DNA from: Lindgomyces ingoldianus
Taxonomy: Eukaryota; Ascomycota; Dothideomycetes; Pleosporales; Lindgomycetaceae
Reading direction: 5' to 3'
DNA: 64,000 nucleotides
NCBI RefSeq assembly: GCF_010093535.1
Contig: NW_022985172.1
Location: 414,263 to 478,262, forward strand
Shown: piece by piece, positions 44,871-57,383 of the stretch
How the letters are laid out: the number at the start of each line of letters is the position of its first letter
Position numbering within the stretch: position 1 is the stretch's first letter
Program-made: the position numbers and the translations under genes
The notes under the pieces: model-generated
What the model was told of the DNA's origin: nothing
The model's input: only the letters and a program-made list of their open reading frames with translations
Databases searched by the model: none

Positions 44871-45155
44871 AGTGCAATAGGCGTGCTGCAAGTTTTGGAG
44901 CGGACTTAACGAAGCCTTCTAGACTTACATATCTCTTGTTCGTAGATTTTCCCAGAACCGGGTCTTAAATAACTGTAACGGAGGATCGAGTGAAGAGTGT
45001 TTCCTCGCTAACGTAGTAAAGAATACGGAAAAAGGATCAACGGCATTCAATCAAGAAATCCTTCGTACGTGTGTGAACACAATTTTTAGCGGCACTCTAG
45101 AATTAGACCCCTCGTAGTTGAGGCATACGAATGATAAAAAAAAATAGTGGTACAT

Positions 45156-47176
45156 CTAAACTACAACGTCTGTCAAGATAAAATCCTTCAGAACCGCCGT
45201 TCCATTAACCAGCGCAAGTACCTCTTCCTCCGTACATGTATTCACCACATCCCAGACATAACATTCACTCTTCGGACTCTCTGGCAGCGTGTTCTTGATC
45301 CCGAAACTGCTCATGGGGCCCTTCGAACTATAATTTCCATGCCCATCTACGGAAATTGACACATTTCCAGTAGCGACATCTTTATCAAGCATAACACGAT
45401 CGAATATCTGTGAAACAGTTTCGGGTTGATAGGCGCCAACGGCATGACCGGCGTCGAATACGCGGGAGAAGGAAATTTTCTCGTGTTGGCGTACGACGCC
45501 ACCTTGATATGAGGAGTTTGTGGTAATGGGTTCGTAGCCCGCAGAGCGGAACTGGGAGGACGAGTGGTACTCCAATGCTAAGCTTACGGCTTCACCGCCG
45601 AGCCCTATAAGAAGATGTTAGAAGCCAGTCAAGGATTCGCACTGTTCAAGAATTACTCACAATTGCATCGGTAATCCCTGTCTCCGTGAACGAGTGCTAT
45701 TTTAACACCTCCCTCAGCAATAGAGTTCATGGTATCAATTGTAAGCTTGACAGGGTCTCCTGTGACACCGAAGATGACGTTGACGAGAAAGCTTGCGCTA
45801 ATGGAGAAATTTAACGGGACGCCGAGGTCGTTCTGCACCCATTCCTGATTCATGTATCCCATGATGTACTCAGGTGGGAAGACGGCTGGTTTAGTAAGGG
45901 AAATGTCGAAAGCGCTTCGCTGAAGGATCGTTAGGGAGAGTTTGGCTGAGGCTAACTGGGAATGGCTTACACCGGATAAATTTACGTATGCACCTTGGAC
46001 GAACTGGAAACAGTACATGGTCGCCAGCGCGCAAGCCTGATTCACGGTCTCATTCACGCCTGCGTTGCTGGGATCATACACGGCTAGCTCTCGGCATTGG
46101 TCAATTAGATCGTTGCAGCCGCCAGGCTTCGTAAGATTGTTAAGAGATTCGTGATATGCGTCTTCTGGGATGGTTTTGAAACCGTATGTGTTGTTGAAAG
46201 CCATCTCAGGGTAGAATGGAGCTTCGATTTTGGCGTCGACGCAACCGTTTGAGAGTCCAAGGGTATCAAGACGGAGGCGCTTTGCACTGATCCCGTCAAG
46301 CGTGCCGTTTTCGATCCTCCGGTTTTGGTTCTGGAAATGAGACATTGCTCCGGGGGCCCAATGACCACCATACTATACGAATGTTATCATGGGTAAGTTG
46401 TGAATACCTAAGTGATGGATCTTACGGAATTAGCCCAAATGCTGATGCGGTCATTTGTCGATTTCCATTCTGGAAACTCCTGCGTCCATATCTGGGTAAA
46501 TTTCCACAAAATTCTTGCGGCGTTTGCCGTAGTATTCGCTGAGGCACCCATGTTTTGCGTGGGTAGCACACCTGTCACAAATGTCTCATTTGTCTCAATA
46601 GTTCCATTCGCCACACCAATCTTTCCAGTAAGGAAATCCAAGGTCGAGACGACAAGCTCATCATATGAGAAGCCAACTTGTGCCGGCTGGTCAATATACA
46701 GCATATTGACGTTGTTGTTCCAAGACCAAGGGTTGAGTGTTGTGCTATTGGAGTCCGCGTTGATGTAGCAGGGCCCATTCTCGAACGTTGCACCACCGAG
46801 GGAGTTTGTGCCGGGGCCTCCACCGAGGTAGAGGGATAAAGGGGCGGATTTTGGGTCGTTGCGAGATTCAAAGTACCAGAAGAACATGCTTGCATTGTAA
46901 GGTGTAGCACCTCCGGAATCTGAGAGCAGGGCATTTGGTAGATGGATGTACCCGCTGAAAGCTTTTACACCTGGCGTTGTCTCACAGATACATGTCTATG
47001 ATCTGTCAGTATGTTGAGTGCCTCACCGTGGTGTAGATACATACTTGCTTATATGATATGGTCGCCCCTGGAGCCACCTTCGAGTCAATATTGGAATAGC
47101 TGGAGGGAGAACCAGACGCATAAGAAAGCAGCGAGAGGAAAGGAGTAAATATGGAGACTTTAGCGACAAACAACAT
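45156..47176 (-). CDS. Secreted S10 serine carboxypeptidase
   Basis: Four exons: 47045-47176, 46426-46995, 45661-46372 and 45156-45604, with introns of 49, 53 and 56 nt, giving 620 aa. Start ATG 47176 opens a signal peptide (VSIFTPFLSLLSYASG). Landmarks: LYLGGGPGTNSLGG (substrate carboxylate binding, WNGGPG in classical members), IDQPAQVGFSY, SYGGHWAPG spanning splice 2 (nucleophile Ser), HGDRDYRCNW spanning splice 3 (catalytic Asp), and DAGHAVGAYQPE (catalytic His). All three catalytic residues are present. The elbow reads NSYGG where classical enzymes have ESYGG. Several N-glycosylation sites occur. Expected role: removal of C-terminal residues from peptides outside the cell or in the vacuole at acid pH. 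The astacin-type peptidase lies 2.8 kb away on the same strand. Confidence 0.93.
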
Positions 47177-49926
47177 AATGGCAGCGTATTATGTGAGCCT
47201 GGCAATCAAGTAACTGTATCCATTGAAGGGCAGGGGCCTTACTTTATATCACCTGGAAGCAAAAGTTAAATTTCAAGGAGAACCAGCTGGTCAAATTCAG
47301 ACCGAATAGTGAAGCAGGTGTCTCAGCAAGTTGTGTATACAGAGCCAAGCCTCGTAGGGTTGCGAAATGATTCTGCAAAAGTTCATGGACGAGAATAGGT
47401 CCGCTAAACCCATCTGGGATTTGCCTTTGTTCTGATTGGTGTGCTCGCTTCGACGAGCTCGGGAGGATGCACCGTCCGTGCGACACGCGTCTTACATTCA
47501 CCATCCTTCCTCCACTTCGCTCAGCCTTGGAATGAAGGACGCGGCTCAACAGCACCAATCCGCATCTAGGAGAAAAAGCGGAAAAGTTTGCGAAACCTTG
47601 TGGGCAAGGGGCATCTGTCATAGTAAGTGGAGAGCCACAAGAACATAACAATCGAATCCAACCTAGTGCTTCCCCCGGCCGTATGAGAGTCTACGCCACT
47701 CTTCTTGCTGCATAATGCGCGAGTAACCCCGTCGTCCTCTTCGACCCTCCGCTTCGCCCCGAATTCTTCGACACCGTCCTAAGAATCACTCTTCCATGTC
47801 TTTTATTGGGTATTCTGCCCCCATTGGCTCTGCTTACAAGTTCGATGTCCATCCGGACGTCTTTATCTTCAATGGCATCTACCACGAGCCTCTCGAACGT
47901 ATTAGTCTATCCTCCATTCCTTTGGCCCCAAGATCACAACGCTAAGAAAAGCGGAGTGAGCTAGAACAATAGAATGCTAGACTAGCCCTTGAGTACTTGG
48001 ATCGCTCCCTTTCTTCGTGGGAAATTCTTCACTACTATTCATTCCCGTTCTTCAAATTTCAACTCTTGCGTCCTTTCTTAGCCTTACCGTAAAAGTGTAA
48101 GTACAAATCTCCTTTCAAATGTCTGCCATCAGATCAGCTACAAGTATTGAAGTAGCTAGTTTTTAAAAAGCCAATTTTCTTCGCCAGGTGAAGTTCCCTT
48201 CTAGGCATTTCGCACCCAATCCCTTATTTCCTATGCCTCGACGTATTCTGTCCGGGATTCGGGAGAGGACACTGATTAGCCTCTCGATATTTACTGTCTC
48301 TGAAGCCTTCGAATGATGAAGCAGTAACACAATGTCCCTTCCTCAATGTCGATAGATCAGGGATTAAGGGCTGCATTATGACGAGATTCCTACCGCGATA
48401 CATTCCACGCTCCTTGAGGAATTGGAGGAATTCTCTTTCCGCAAGCGAGATACCTGGTGGAACGTAGTAAAGGAGCTCTTTGCAAGTGCCAAAACACCAG
48501 AGTCAAGGAAGTTATCTTATCCCCTTCTGTTTCCATGGGTCTTTCAGTTTCCGGCAGTTATAGGAAGTGATAATTCCATATTTCCTCTTCGTAGGCTGCC
48601 TAATGGTCACGTAGTTATTCATTCTCACCCTATGAATCACAACAAAGAGTAACAGAACTTCCAGTACCGAGTTCATCCCTAGGGCTTCTAGAAAAGACTA
48701 TCTGTTCCTCAATTCTATCATCTTTTGTCCCTTCCGAATCTCTGGTAACTTTTCCTCTCGTTTAGAACAAGGGAATTAATACGTATTCTACACAGTCATT
48801 GATTCCTGCATCGTTTGTAATAATTCAGTAGATCGACCAGGTCCGCGTTACTCTCATGAGATTAGTCATTGGGGGTTGGTGGACTGCCGTCGTCGCGTGG
48901 TGTAATCGTGCTTGGCAAGCAGTCATCAGCGGTAGTGGAAGTAACTCTGTGATTATAGTTGTTCTGCTTACCCTTCTTCCCCGTCTCCCTTTTTCTCACC
49001 CTCTACCTTTCCACTCAATCCCAACATCTCCATGTTCTTGTCACGTCCAGCACTCGGCATAGCACAGCACTGCCTCGCCCTCGCCCCAACCATCAACATA
49101 CGACCCTCAGGAGCCCTCTCTCTGATACCATGGCTATTGGAAATGGTGCCGCTGTTTTATCTAACTAAATCTTTGGAACGCCCTAGCTTCCAAGCTCCGC
49201 TTAATACCCAAGTCTCCTATCCCTAGGGTTTTCGATGGCCTGCACGAAATGGCCTCACCGCTCAACCGGGTCCATTGCCATTCCTTGTGGTCTTCTCAAA
49301 TTTGTAAAGCTCTTGAAATGACTACGATTTGTTATATCTGGTTCAAGTTTTGTGACAGGATGTCATTTTTACTTCGGATCGTATGGGTTCGTGCTAAAGG
49401 GCGACTGTATGAAATCTAGTTCTACCACCATTTGTTCGTTCATGTTTGCATTGGATAGCTCAATAGATGCCCTGCCGTTTCCGTGAATTAGGGTTTCTTG
49501 TACGTGCAAGTAAATTGCGGGGAAACTTTGCGAGATCCCACGTATCAGATGAATTGATGTTGTCGTCAGCAATGACGGGGGGAAGTCGCATTGTGCAAGC
49601 CGTGCCCACTACTCTCCCTAGTATTCAATTGCTGGAGGGAAAGATATCCTTAGACACACGAGGAATTGAAAGTTAGCGTTGATCCAATGTTGGAAGCTAG
49701 AGTGATGGCTGTTTCAATTTAGGCTTAGCTTGCAGATGGTTGCTCCATGGGGAATTTTTAGCATCAATCACAACCACCTGATCAGAGCCGCTAAATCTGT
49801 CATCCTTTGTAACAAGGCATAGAAGGATTTTACTAAAAGAAGGACAAATGCTAACAATACAAAAAAGAGCAGAGTATCGAAGCCCAAACTCGCACTGCGC
49901 GTCAATGGCATCTCCTCTCCTCGTAC
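47177..49926. other. Intergenic, 5' flank of the carboxypeptidase and relic-like sequence
   Basis: The first 300 bases include the promoter of the gene starting at 47176. Between 47790 and 48660 plus-strand pieces look like remains of a gene (listed separately). The rest (48660-49926) shows short frames without domains. Confidence 0.4.
47790..48652 (+). pseudogene. Possible gene relic, unknown family
   Basis: Two plus-strand segments look coding: about 47797-47945 (FDVHPDVFIFNGIYHEPLER) and about 48379-48560 (IPTAIHSTLLEELEEFSFRK, TWWNVVKELFASAKTPESRK). They lie in different frames with stops between, and no start or domain can be assigned. The residue mix is far from random antisense sequence, so a decayed gene is likely. 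The family is unknown. Confidence 0.35.
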
Positions 49927-51495
49927 TCAGTTGCTATTATTCCAACAAGCATCGTCAAGAAAGGAAACCTCTGAGCAATCGGGATACTCACAGCGCGTAT
50001 CGCATTGAACCCCTTCAGCTAGCCAAACTCTATCTTGTAACTCTGGATATCTCACCCTCCATTGATGCTTGGTGTCATTATCTGGGAAGCATGATTTGTA
50101 GCCGGAGGTGCAAACACACCACTTGATTTCCCCTAAAATTGGTATACAGGGGAGGTGGCAGTCATTAGTCTTAGGGTAGGGTTGACAGTAACCAGGACAT
50201 GTTGAGTTTGGAGGGTTTGGAGGGTTTGGAGGGTTTGCGATGCTTGGAGGGCTTGAGGTGCTCGAGGGGCTTGGGAGGCTTAGAGGGGTTGGAAGGCTGG
50301 CAGTGCTTGGAAAGCTTGAGGTGCTTGCAGAGTCTGAGTTACTGCGAGGTTTCGAGGTGCTTTGAGGGTGTGGAAGGCTTGCGGTCCTTAGAGTGCTTGA
50401 AGAGCTTGGAAGGTTTGAGAGGCTTCGAGAGCTTAGAGAGGATGGAGGTGGAGGATGGCAGTTATAGAGCTTCTTGATGCGGCATATATCACCTTCACTT
50501 GGAGTAGGTGGGAAGAAATCCGGCCCTTTCGTAAAGGTCAGTTTCCCTTTGACAGCACCAGCAAAGCGTGGGTAGTGCATGAGAGAGTTGAGATCGTATG
50601 CACCTCCGCAGGCATCGCCATCCTGTGTGCTGTATGATTGGTCGAAAGGAATTATGTTAAACTAGAGCTTTTGTCAAGACGAATTCTTTTTATAGATACA
50701 GATCGAATATAAGAAGTAAACTAACATCGCATGACGGACCGCAGCAATCGGTCGGTTCTTTGAGGCAAGGGTTACAATCTGATGTAACAGGTAGTGCCTC
50801 ACAGTTGAAGTGCGTGTAATTCTCACGGTCCCAGCGCTGGTGCTCGTGGCGGAGGCCGAGGATGTGACCCTACAGGGAAGTGTCAACATTTCATTTAGAG
50901 GAAGAAAAGAAGTGAAGAACTATACAAGTTCGTGAGTTGTCTCATTTGGACCGCTTCCAGGACTAAGTGCCATTATCATGAGGTAATTTGGTTGGTACCC
51001 TAGAGAACCGTGTTCTCCCGAGTCCTTGCTCTGAGATATGGTCACGACGCCTTTCCAAGAAGCATCAATAGATTTCTCCGTGAACTTCAGACAAGGCACT
51101 GCAGCCTGCCAGCGCTGTATTGCCTCTTCCACTGTAGACTTCAATTTGCTCTTAACTTCCTCGGAGTCATATTTATAAAACACTTCGCTGTTAGGCCAAA
51201 CGGTGCCCACGGAATCGTTAGTCTCGTGGACTGAATGTGCGCGTTTCTGGTACTGGCCCACGGCCTTGCTCAATAGATATTCCTCTGCGTAGGCGATATC
51301 GCTGTCAATGACGACCATGCCATTGCCGACTCGCTTGTAGGCAACAGTACGATTTCCGAGGCCATCGATGATTTGAATGGTGGTGAGGTGCCGTCTTTCA
51401 GAACTGAAATTATTCTTGATTCCAGCACTAGGATTCTGGATCGCTGTGGCGACCCCGAGAAGAGCTGCGTGGAGGAACAAAAGCTTAGACGCCAT
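49927..51495 (-). CDS. Secreted astacin-type (M12A) zinc metallopeptidase
   Basis: Three exons: 50926-51495, 50726-50869 and 49927-50622, with introns 50870-50925 (56 nt) and 50623-50725 (103 nt), giving 469 aa. Start ATG 51495 gives a signal peptide (KLLFLHAALLGVATAI); an in-frame codon at 51573 lies upstream. A propeptide-like region precedes the catalytic domain, which starts near TVWPNSEVFYKY. The zinc motif HELGHILGLRHEHQRWD spans splice 1 (three His, catalytic Glu) and the Met-turn SLMHYPRF follows splice 2 (about 50583). After the domain comes a Ser/Pro-rich linker of about 80 residues, coded in part by 9-bp repeats (PPNPPNPPN, 50211-50237), then a Cys-rich tail (TCPGYCQPYPKTNDCHLPC, WCVCTSGYKSC, CDTRCEYPDCSE). 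The enzyme should cleave proteins outside the cell. The linker plus Cys-rich tail suggests an anchoring or binding module. Confidence 0.9.
50205..50420. repeat. Low-complexity GGAGGGTTT-type repeat tract within the astacin gene
   Basis: Perfect 9-bp copies GGAGGGTTT occur at about 50205-50237, followed by degenerate GGCTTGGA-type copies to about 50420. On the coding (minus) strand they give the Pro/Ser/Asn linker of the metallopeptidase. Confidence 0.75.
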
Positions 51496-52300
51496 CAACG
51501 TAGAGAGTCTGCGAAGTACTACGCAAAGATGCCCGTTTGAGTTAATGAAGCACTGAATGGGAAGGAGGATCAAGAGCTAAATAGCGAGTACTTTCTACAC
51601 CCGTACTCCATTTATATAAGACGACGGGTATCCGGGCTATTCAGAATCATTTTCGGTTGCGATGCAGCTAATAACTCATGTCCCAGGTTGGTGGAAATGT
51701 TGGGGACTCCGGTGCAGACCGAGTGTACAAATATAGAACAAGGAGGAGCATGCTTTCACAGATCTTCCATGGACGGAACGTAGGTCTCACATAGCCGTGT
51801 CCTACTAGAAGGGGTAGTCAAATATCTCCAGGAACAGGGATGAGGAGTGCTTAGAGACTACATAGATACATGGTCATGGTGAGGTAGAATTGAGTCAGAC
51901 CCAAAACCACACCTTGATATTGGTGAAGTGGAAGATGGTTCGATAATGATGTTGCCTGAAGAGATCGGAATTGAGCGGGACTTGCGCCTCAACGGCGTAG
52001 CAGTTGTTAGGTGCTATAGATGCACTGAAGGCCGTTGGCGGAGATGCGTGTTTGACAACAAGTGGAAGAGCTACCGGGGCTGAGCGAGGCTACGCCGCAG
52101 ACCTTAGAAGAGAAAGGGCGTGTACACGTGACTATCTCTTCGCCGCTCCCAAGGATGTTCTCTTCTGTAGCGAAGGTAGCCAAAAAAGGCGCTCAAATAC
52201 ACCAAAATCAATGAAGAATCAAGGCGGAAAGGGCTAAATATGTCTATGTAACTATCACTAAGAATTATGTATTAAATTTGATGCCTCGCCCATGAGATAA
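51496..52300. other. Intergenic, promoter of the astacin gene
   Basis: 5' flank of the metallopeptidase, with TATATAAG on the plus strand near 51613, then the 3' flank of the MARVEL-like gene. No gene is supported. Confidence 0.45.
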
Positions 52301-53365
52301 TCATGCAAATCGCGCAGATTGCTCGACTTTCTCATTGGTCACAGCCTGAGGTGGTGGCACTGGAGCTGGTGGAACCGGAGCTGGTGGCACCGGAGCTGAG
52401 CCGGGGCTCCTTACCGTACCAGTAGATGCAGGTTGTAGTATCGGAGCTGGGCCAGGGGCAGTGGGGGTGCCAGTAAATGTAGGATATGGCTGCTGAGGGT
52501 ATGGGAAGGCCTGTGGACTTGTGCCGGGATTCTGGACCACGGCTCCGCTGCGCACCATACTCATAACAATGTTTGCCGCAAGTTTTTCTGCTTCTTTGCT
52601 GACTTTCCTCGAGTTTCTCCTGTGTGTATCCACGCAAGCCCATATGAACAGGGCTAGATGCAACAGCAAGCCCAAGAATTGGCATACCACACCCGTCATC
52701 TCAACTCCTGCCCGGCGGTTTTTCCCTGCCCAGAGCCCGTTCACATAGGCGTCCTCCTCTGCACAAGAGCTGAAACCATAGCTATCGTATCTGTAGTAGT
52801 ACCCTTCATCGCACGTTCTCGTCCTGTTATAATAGGAGTCGTAATCTGTTTGGTGCCAGACCCATGTCCCATTTGATGCTTGTGTGTAGTATCCGTACGA
52901 CGAGTAATTTGCAATGGTGCCGTCTGAGCCAAAGTTTAGGACATTCATAACGCCGACGATAGCGAATAGAGCAGTAGGGATGTAGGCGAGCCAGATGACG
53001 AGGTCGAGGCCTACTGCCACACCGGGGTGAACGGGGGCGGGTGGGCGTCTCAGGAATAGAACAAGGAGGGCGACGAGGCACCAGACGACGGTCAAACTGA
53101 ACTACATGGAAACTTCATTAGTGATTTTGTAGGGCAGAACACGAAGGGAGATGCATACGGTGATCAGAGTCCAGCATATGGTCCAACTGTCGTCCAACTG
53201 GTATGTATAAGGGCCTCTTGCAGCGTATTGAGTCGCCCAGGCCATGCACCCTATCCCGATGAGCCCAATAACAACTAGAACCGTGCGTAGGCCGCACTTC
53301 CACCTCCAATACTCCTCGCCAGCATCCAGTCTCTCGCGGAAGGTTTGAGGGGATTCGGACTCCAT
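52301..53365 (-). CDS. Four-TM MARVEL-like membrane protein
   Basis: Two exons: 53159-53365 and 52301-53101, with intron 53102-53158 (57 nt, GTATGC donor, CACTAATG branch), giving 335 aa from ATG 53365. Four hydrophobic segments in order: LRTVLVVIGLIGIGCMAWA, TICWTLITFSLTVVWCLVAL (crossing the splice), DLVIWLAYIPTALFAIVGVM and MTGVVCQFLGLLLHLALFIW. Between TM3 and TM4 lies a Tyr/Ser/Asn-rich loop with two Cys (TCDEGYYY, SSCAEED). The cytosolic C-terminus is basic, then rich in Pro/Ala (APVPPAPVPPAPVPPP). This topology is that of fungal MARVEL/SUR7-like plasma-membrane proteins. Function is inferred from topology only, and the superfamily call is tentative. Confidence 0.8.
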
Positions 53366-56299
53366 TACGACAAAGCAGTATTAGAGAAATACAAAGTAAA
53401 GTCGGAAAAGCGAAGAGACGCGTGAAACTGCGCGCTGAAAATAAAAGGGTGCGGCGTCGTAGCCAAAAGAGCGTGGCGGGGCGGCCAAAGGAGTGACGGA
53501 AATCAAGAAGGGGCGGAAGGAAATGAAGGCTTTAATTTCGAAGGATTCACTGTCCAAATTGAAGTCACGCGCTCTTGTCTTGGCGCCTGTTTTAAGCATA
53601 AATTAGCCCAGGCGGAGGCGTGAACGCATCGGAATTTTGTTGGCCCCTACTGTAACGCTAACTATATTTAGAGCTGCGAACCTATGAGCCCTCTCAGATC
53701 TCACTCAACAACCCAAATTCAGCCTACTTCGCCATGTCTTAGGACTCTTTTCCTTCGCATCGAATTCCTTCTCTAAAGTACCCACAAACCAACCTATGGC
53801 CATACTCCAAATTCTCCAATGAGTGTCTTCCGTAGTGCGGTCCTCAATCCTGGATGCCAAGTGGTGGTCCAGGACCTCAGATGAAATCTAGCAGCAAGGC
53901 ATAGAGATTCTCGTCGTGATCTGCGATCTATTGCCTCTCCGGATCAATTTCGTCTTGCTCAAGTGGGATATCACGCCTCAGCGCCAGAGCATTCTGAAAA
54001 CTTCTTAGACAAATCCCCCGTGAGAAGCAGAGAAGGGCATACTCGACACCCATACCCTGCTAAAATGACTTCAACCTCCCCGGAAGTATAAACACCTTCG
54101 TCTTCTATCCCATTTGGTCTCTATACCCACCCGTCTGACTGTATGCTGTAAATGAGTGGCGACTGCAGCCCGTCCATGAAGTCGCCTGCCATGGATATGC
54201 TTTAGAGGTTGGTGAAAAACTCAAACACGTTTACTAGAGGCGGATCCACTAAGTAACCGGTATGCGAAAGCAGTGCATTGCGCCCATGGGATTCGTCGAA
54301 ATCCAGAGAAAGTGTGCGCCTTCAGTCGTCCGAGATGAAAGCAGCAACTACGGGAGAATTTTGGGGAATTTATTCTTTTGTCATGAATCATCTCTATCTT
54401 CGGACAAAAAAACCTCTGTCCATTGATCGTTGCCTTTGTTCCTCAATTCTTGTTGTCTTCCCTCGAGCCTCTATTGTTCCTCGCCCGGTCGTGCAGATAT
54501 GGCTATGTTTAGTTACGGCCATAGCAATTCTCGTACTCAACCCTCCCGCCAAACGCACCCACCTGACCAAGGTAGTCCCTGCTGCCAAGATCACCCCACC
54601 CCCGGGAGGCTCTTATCCTTCCAACAGCCTTCAAGAATTCCACCCTCCTGATCTTCTTAAATATCCATAGCTAGGCATTCCAATCCTGCTCCCTGGAGGC
54701 TGGTAGAACCTTTCTCCTGTGGAAGCAGTCAATATCACACAGCCAGTGACTTTGTACTATGGTGCCCGACCATTGAGGAAGGAAATCATGAATGATGACT
54801 GCACAGGGCGCATCCTGGACGCTTTAATATCTTATTAGGAAAGTATCGTTGTCCCAGCGTCATTTCTAAACTTCAACAACAACATCAAACAGACTTATGT
54901 TCCCTCTCCCTTGGACCCGTCACAGCAACCGTATCAAGCAGCTGTTTCAAGGACAACTATGACTCCACTTAGTAGAGCTCGCACCTTCCCTCCAGTTACG
55001 AATGAGTAGTCAGCGTTCAATTCAGTGCCGCTGCAGCGCCACCTAGTGGTGGGAGCGCCAGCAATCTACCTGCAATATCTCAATTACCTTCTTCATCCAG
55101 CATACCTACAGGTGTAGCTCCAGCCACTGGTTCCTAACTCCCCGAGTTAACCTTATCTCCATTCGCTGCTGCAGCTAGTGAAATTTTTCATCTAGGCTCG
55201 AGTGCAAAAGCCAAATCCATACCATAATTAAATTCGTGGTGGTACACCCACCCCATATTCACGCCCGCTAAGGACCATGGCGAGAGCGGGTGTTAGGATG
55301 TTGTCCATAGAACCTACTACCAACTAATAATTCAGCGAAGGAGGTGAATAGTTGTATCCTCAGCTATGTCTCAACATGCTTAGCAGATGCAGTAACTCGC
55401 GATTTCTTCTCATCCCTCTGAATACGCTGGCATCCAGTCAGCTTAAGTAAACTATTCATAATGTGTATCCCATCTACCCCTATCCAGGTTTAGAGGGCAA
55501 GGACTATCGGGAAGTGCGCGCAGGACAGGGCTAGGAGGCTCAGAACAGATATGCATGACCGGGTTGTGTGGGCATAAGACACTCATTAAATGCTGGCGGC
55601 GATACATCCTCAATTCACGATAACCGAAAAAAGCCATCATAATTATTCCAATCTTGTTTGCCTTCGAGGCAAGCTGCGAGAGAAGTGAAAAAGACTCGCA
55701 TGCCTGATGACTGTTCCAACTTTGAAAATCCGAAGTAAGCTTTCGAGGCCTAACAAAGGAGTTCATAGAGCCGAGCCCACCATAAACCATGATCCGGAAT
55801 AGTTACTATGCTGTTCAGCAAAAGTTGTTTTGGTGTAGGCCTTTCGTCCATGAAGGTTTGAGGAATGTCACAATCAGCATCCGAAGAGGGACAACACATC
55901 AGCTATTCGTTCTAAGAGTCTCAGATGACCTGCAACAATTCGCACAAGATGATATGTGGCTGAAGGAGTACAGATCCTGCAGAGATGATGCAACTGGCAG
56001 CCATTAGATGGAAAACACCACTCGCAGTGCTGGAGCTCTACCCGACGGTCCAGGGGCACTGAATGACAAGGCCTACAGCCGCATAACTTTACACAGGGCC
56101 CCCACCAAGCGCCGAGCTCTGGCCAGCTGGGGTGGGGTTGACGTTTTGGCCCCGAAGCCTCTCGTGGACCTGATCATCTGTTTCCTGAGCGTGACATCAA
56201 GGCAGTGAAAGTTAAATGTGCGAACAAAACCTCACACTTTCTTGGAATTAACCACACCCTCTTCTCACAATTTCGCGCTATCCCCCTCACATTTCTAAG
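53366..56299. other. Three-kilobase gap with scattered protein-like remains
   Basis: No gene could be built. Plus-strand pieces at about 54740-54830 (VTLYYGARPLRKEIMNDDC) and about 55030-55130 (Ala/Ser/Pro-rich) look like remains of a gene interrupted by stops. The minus frame 55452-55790 (112 codons) is of similar quality. Function is unknown. Confidence 0.35.
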
Positions 56300-56669
56300 A
56301 TGCCATCCGTAGCTTTAAATAACTCCATGGCCGACTCCCTCGCACTCGGGGAAGCACTAGCCAATCAAGGAGTGACCAACATATCTAGCCTCATTTTCAA
56401 TATCCTTCTCACGGTACTCGGAACAGCAACCTTACTTGTAGCATATCTGCATTTCCGACTTGAGGAAGGTCGAAAACTAGATCAGAGTGTCGATAGGGTA
56501 GATTTTCCCTTAGAAGAAACAGTGGTTGAAGAACGACATGGTATACGATCTATCCTTGCTGTTTGCATGTACTTTGTCCCGACGTGCAGGAAAAGCAGCA
56601 TACAGCGAGGCTTTCGAATTAGATAGTAGCGCCATAGAGTCAGGAACAAACTGTGTCAGTGCTACCTAA
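56300..56669 (+). CDS. Small single-pass membrane protein, tandem family copy 1
   Basis: Exons 56300-56540 (241 nt) and 56590-56669, with intron 56541-56589 (49 nt, phase 1), giving 106 aa. Layout: Met-Pro start, Asn/Ser-rich N-terminus of about 32 residues, TM helix (about residues 30-50) with signature FNILLTVLGTATLLVAYLHF, a basic RLEEGRK stop-transfer, and an acidic tail ending with FELDSSAIESG. An N-out/C-in topology fits the positive-inside rule. It shares signature, exon-1 length and intron phase with the copy at 63645. After the TAA at 56667 the same frame stays open for about 50 codons (VVKKMDELNEPG), matching an in-frame tail in copy 2, so this copy may be shortened by a mutation or have another splice form. 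I do not recognise the family. Confidence 0.7.
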
Positions 56670-57383
56670 GCAGTCGTCAAGAAAATGGATGAACTCAACG
56701 AGCCTGGGGCGTTGCAAATACACGCGGCACGAACCCGAGGACATATTTTCACACCCTCCGATTCGACAAGTACGACGTCTGTCAACTTCAACAGAAAAAT
56801 GACCGCGATAGTAACGGCCTAATAGTGGCAGTTGGAGTTTGAAAAGATGGGTGTGTGCGTGCAGAAGAGGGATGGGGAAGCGGCAAGGGTTGAGGTGTGT
56901 GGAAGTTGTTAGAACTAGTGCACCCCTTTTGGACTAGTATAGATTGCTTGTCGCGAATAGTGTAGACTTAATATTTTTAATAGAAACCAATTCTGCAAAG
57001 AAGAAAGGAGGGTGTTCGGGTAGAATTGAGGTCTCAGCGAGCATGTTCATACAAAAATCGTGACAACAATGTGACTTTGCTGGAGGTGAATGAATGTCCT
57101 GGCCTCGGGAGGATCCAATCTGCATCCTAGTTCCATGAAAGTGCGACCCCTGACTTTGAAAAGAAGGTATGAAGTGAGAAAGAAAGTGAAGCTAAAAGGA
57201 AGAGAAGAAAAGCGACAAGGAAATGGTCCACTACGGTCCCAAATCTTACCCAATGGGTAGGAGCGTCTCTATGATCAACCCAGATTTAATTCTTTTGTTC
57301 CGATTGAGCTCGTGTATTATCTTAAGCTCTGCGAATTAAATCTTCATATCTCTTGGATAAGATCTGGGACCGTAGTACTATCA
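56670..57383. other. Intergenic
   Basis: The post-stop open stretch of copy 1 (to about 56822) is followed by the 3' flank of the minus-strand zinc-finger gene. No further gene was seen. Confidence 0.4.
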
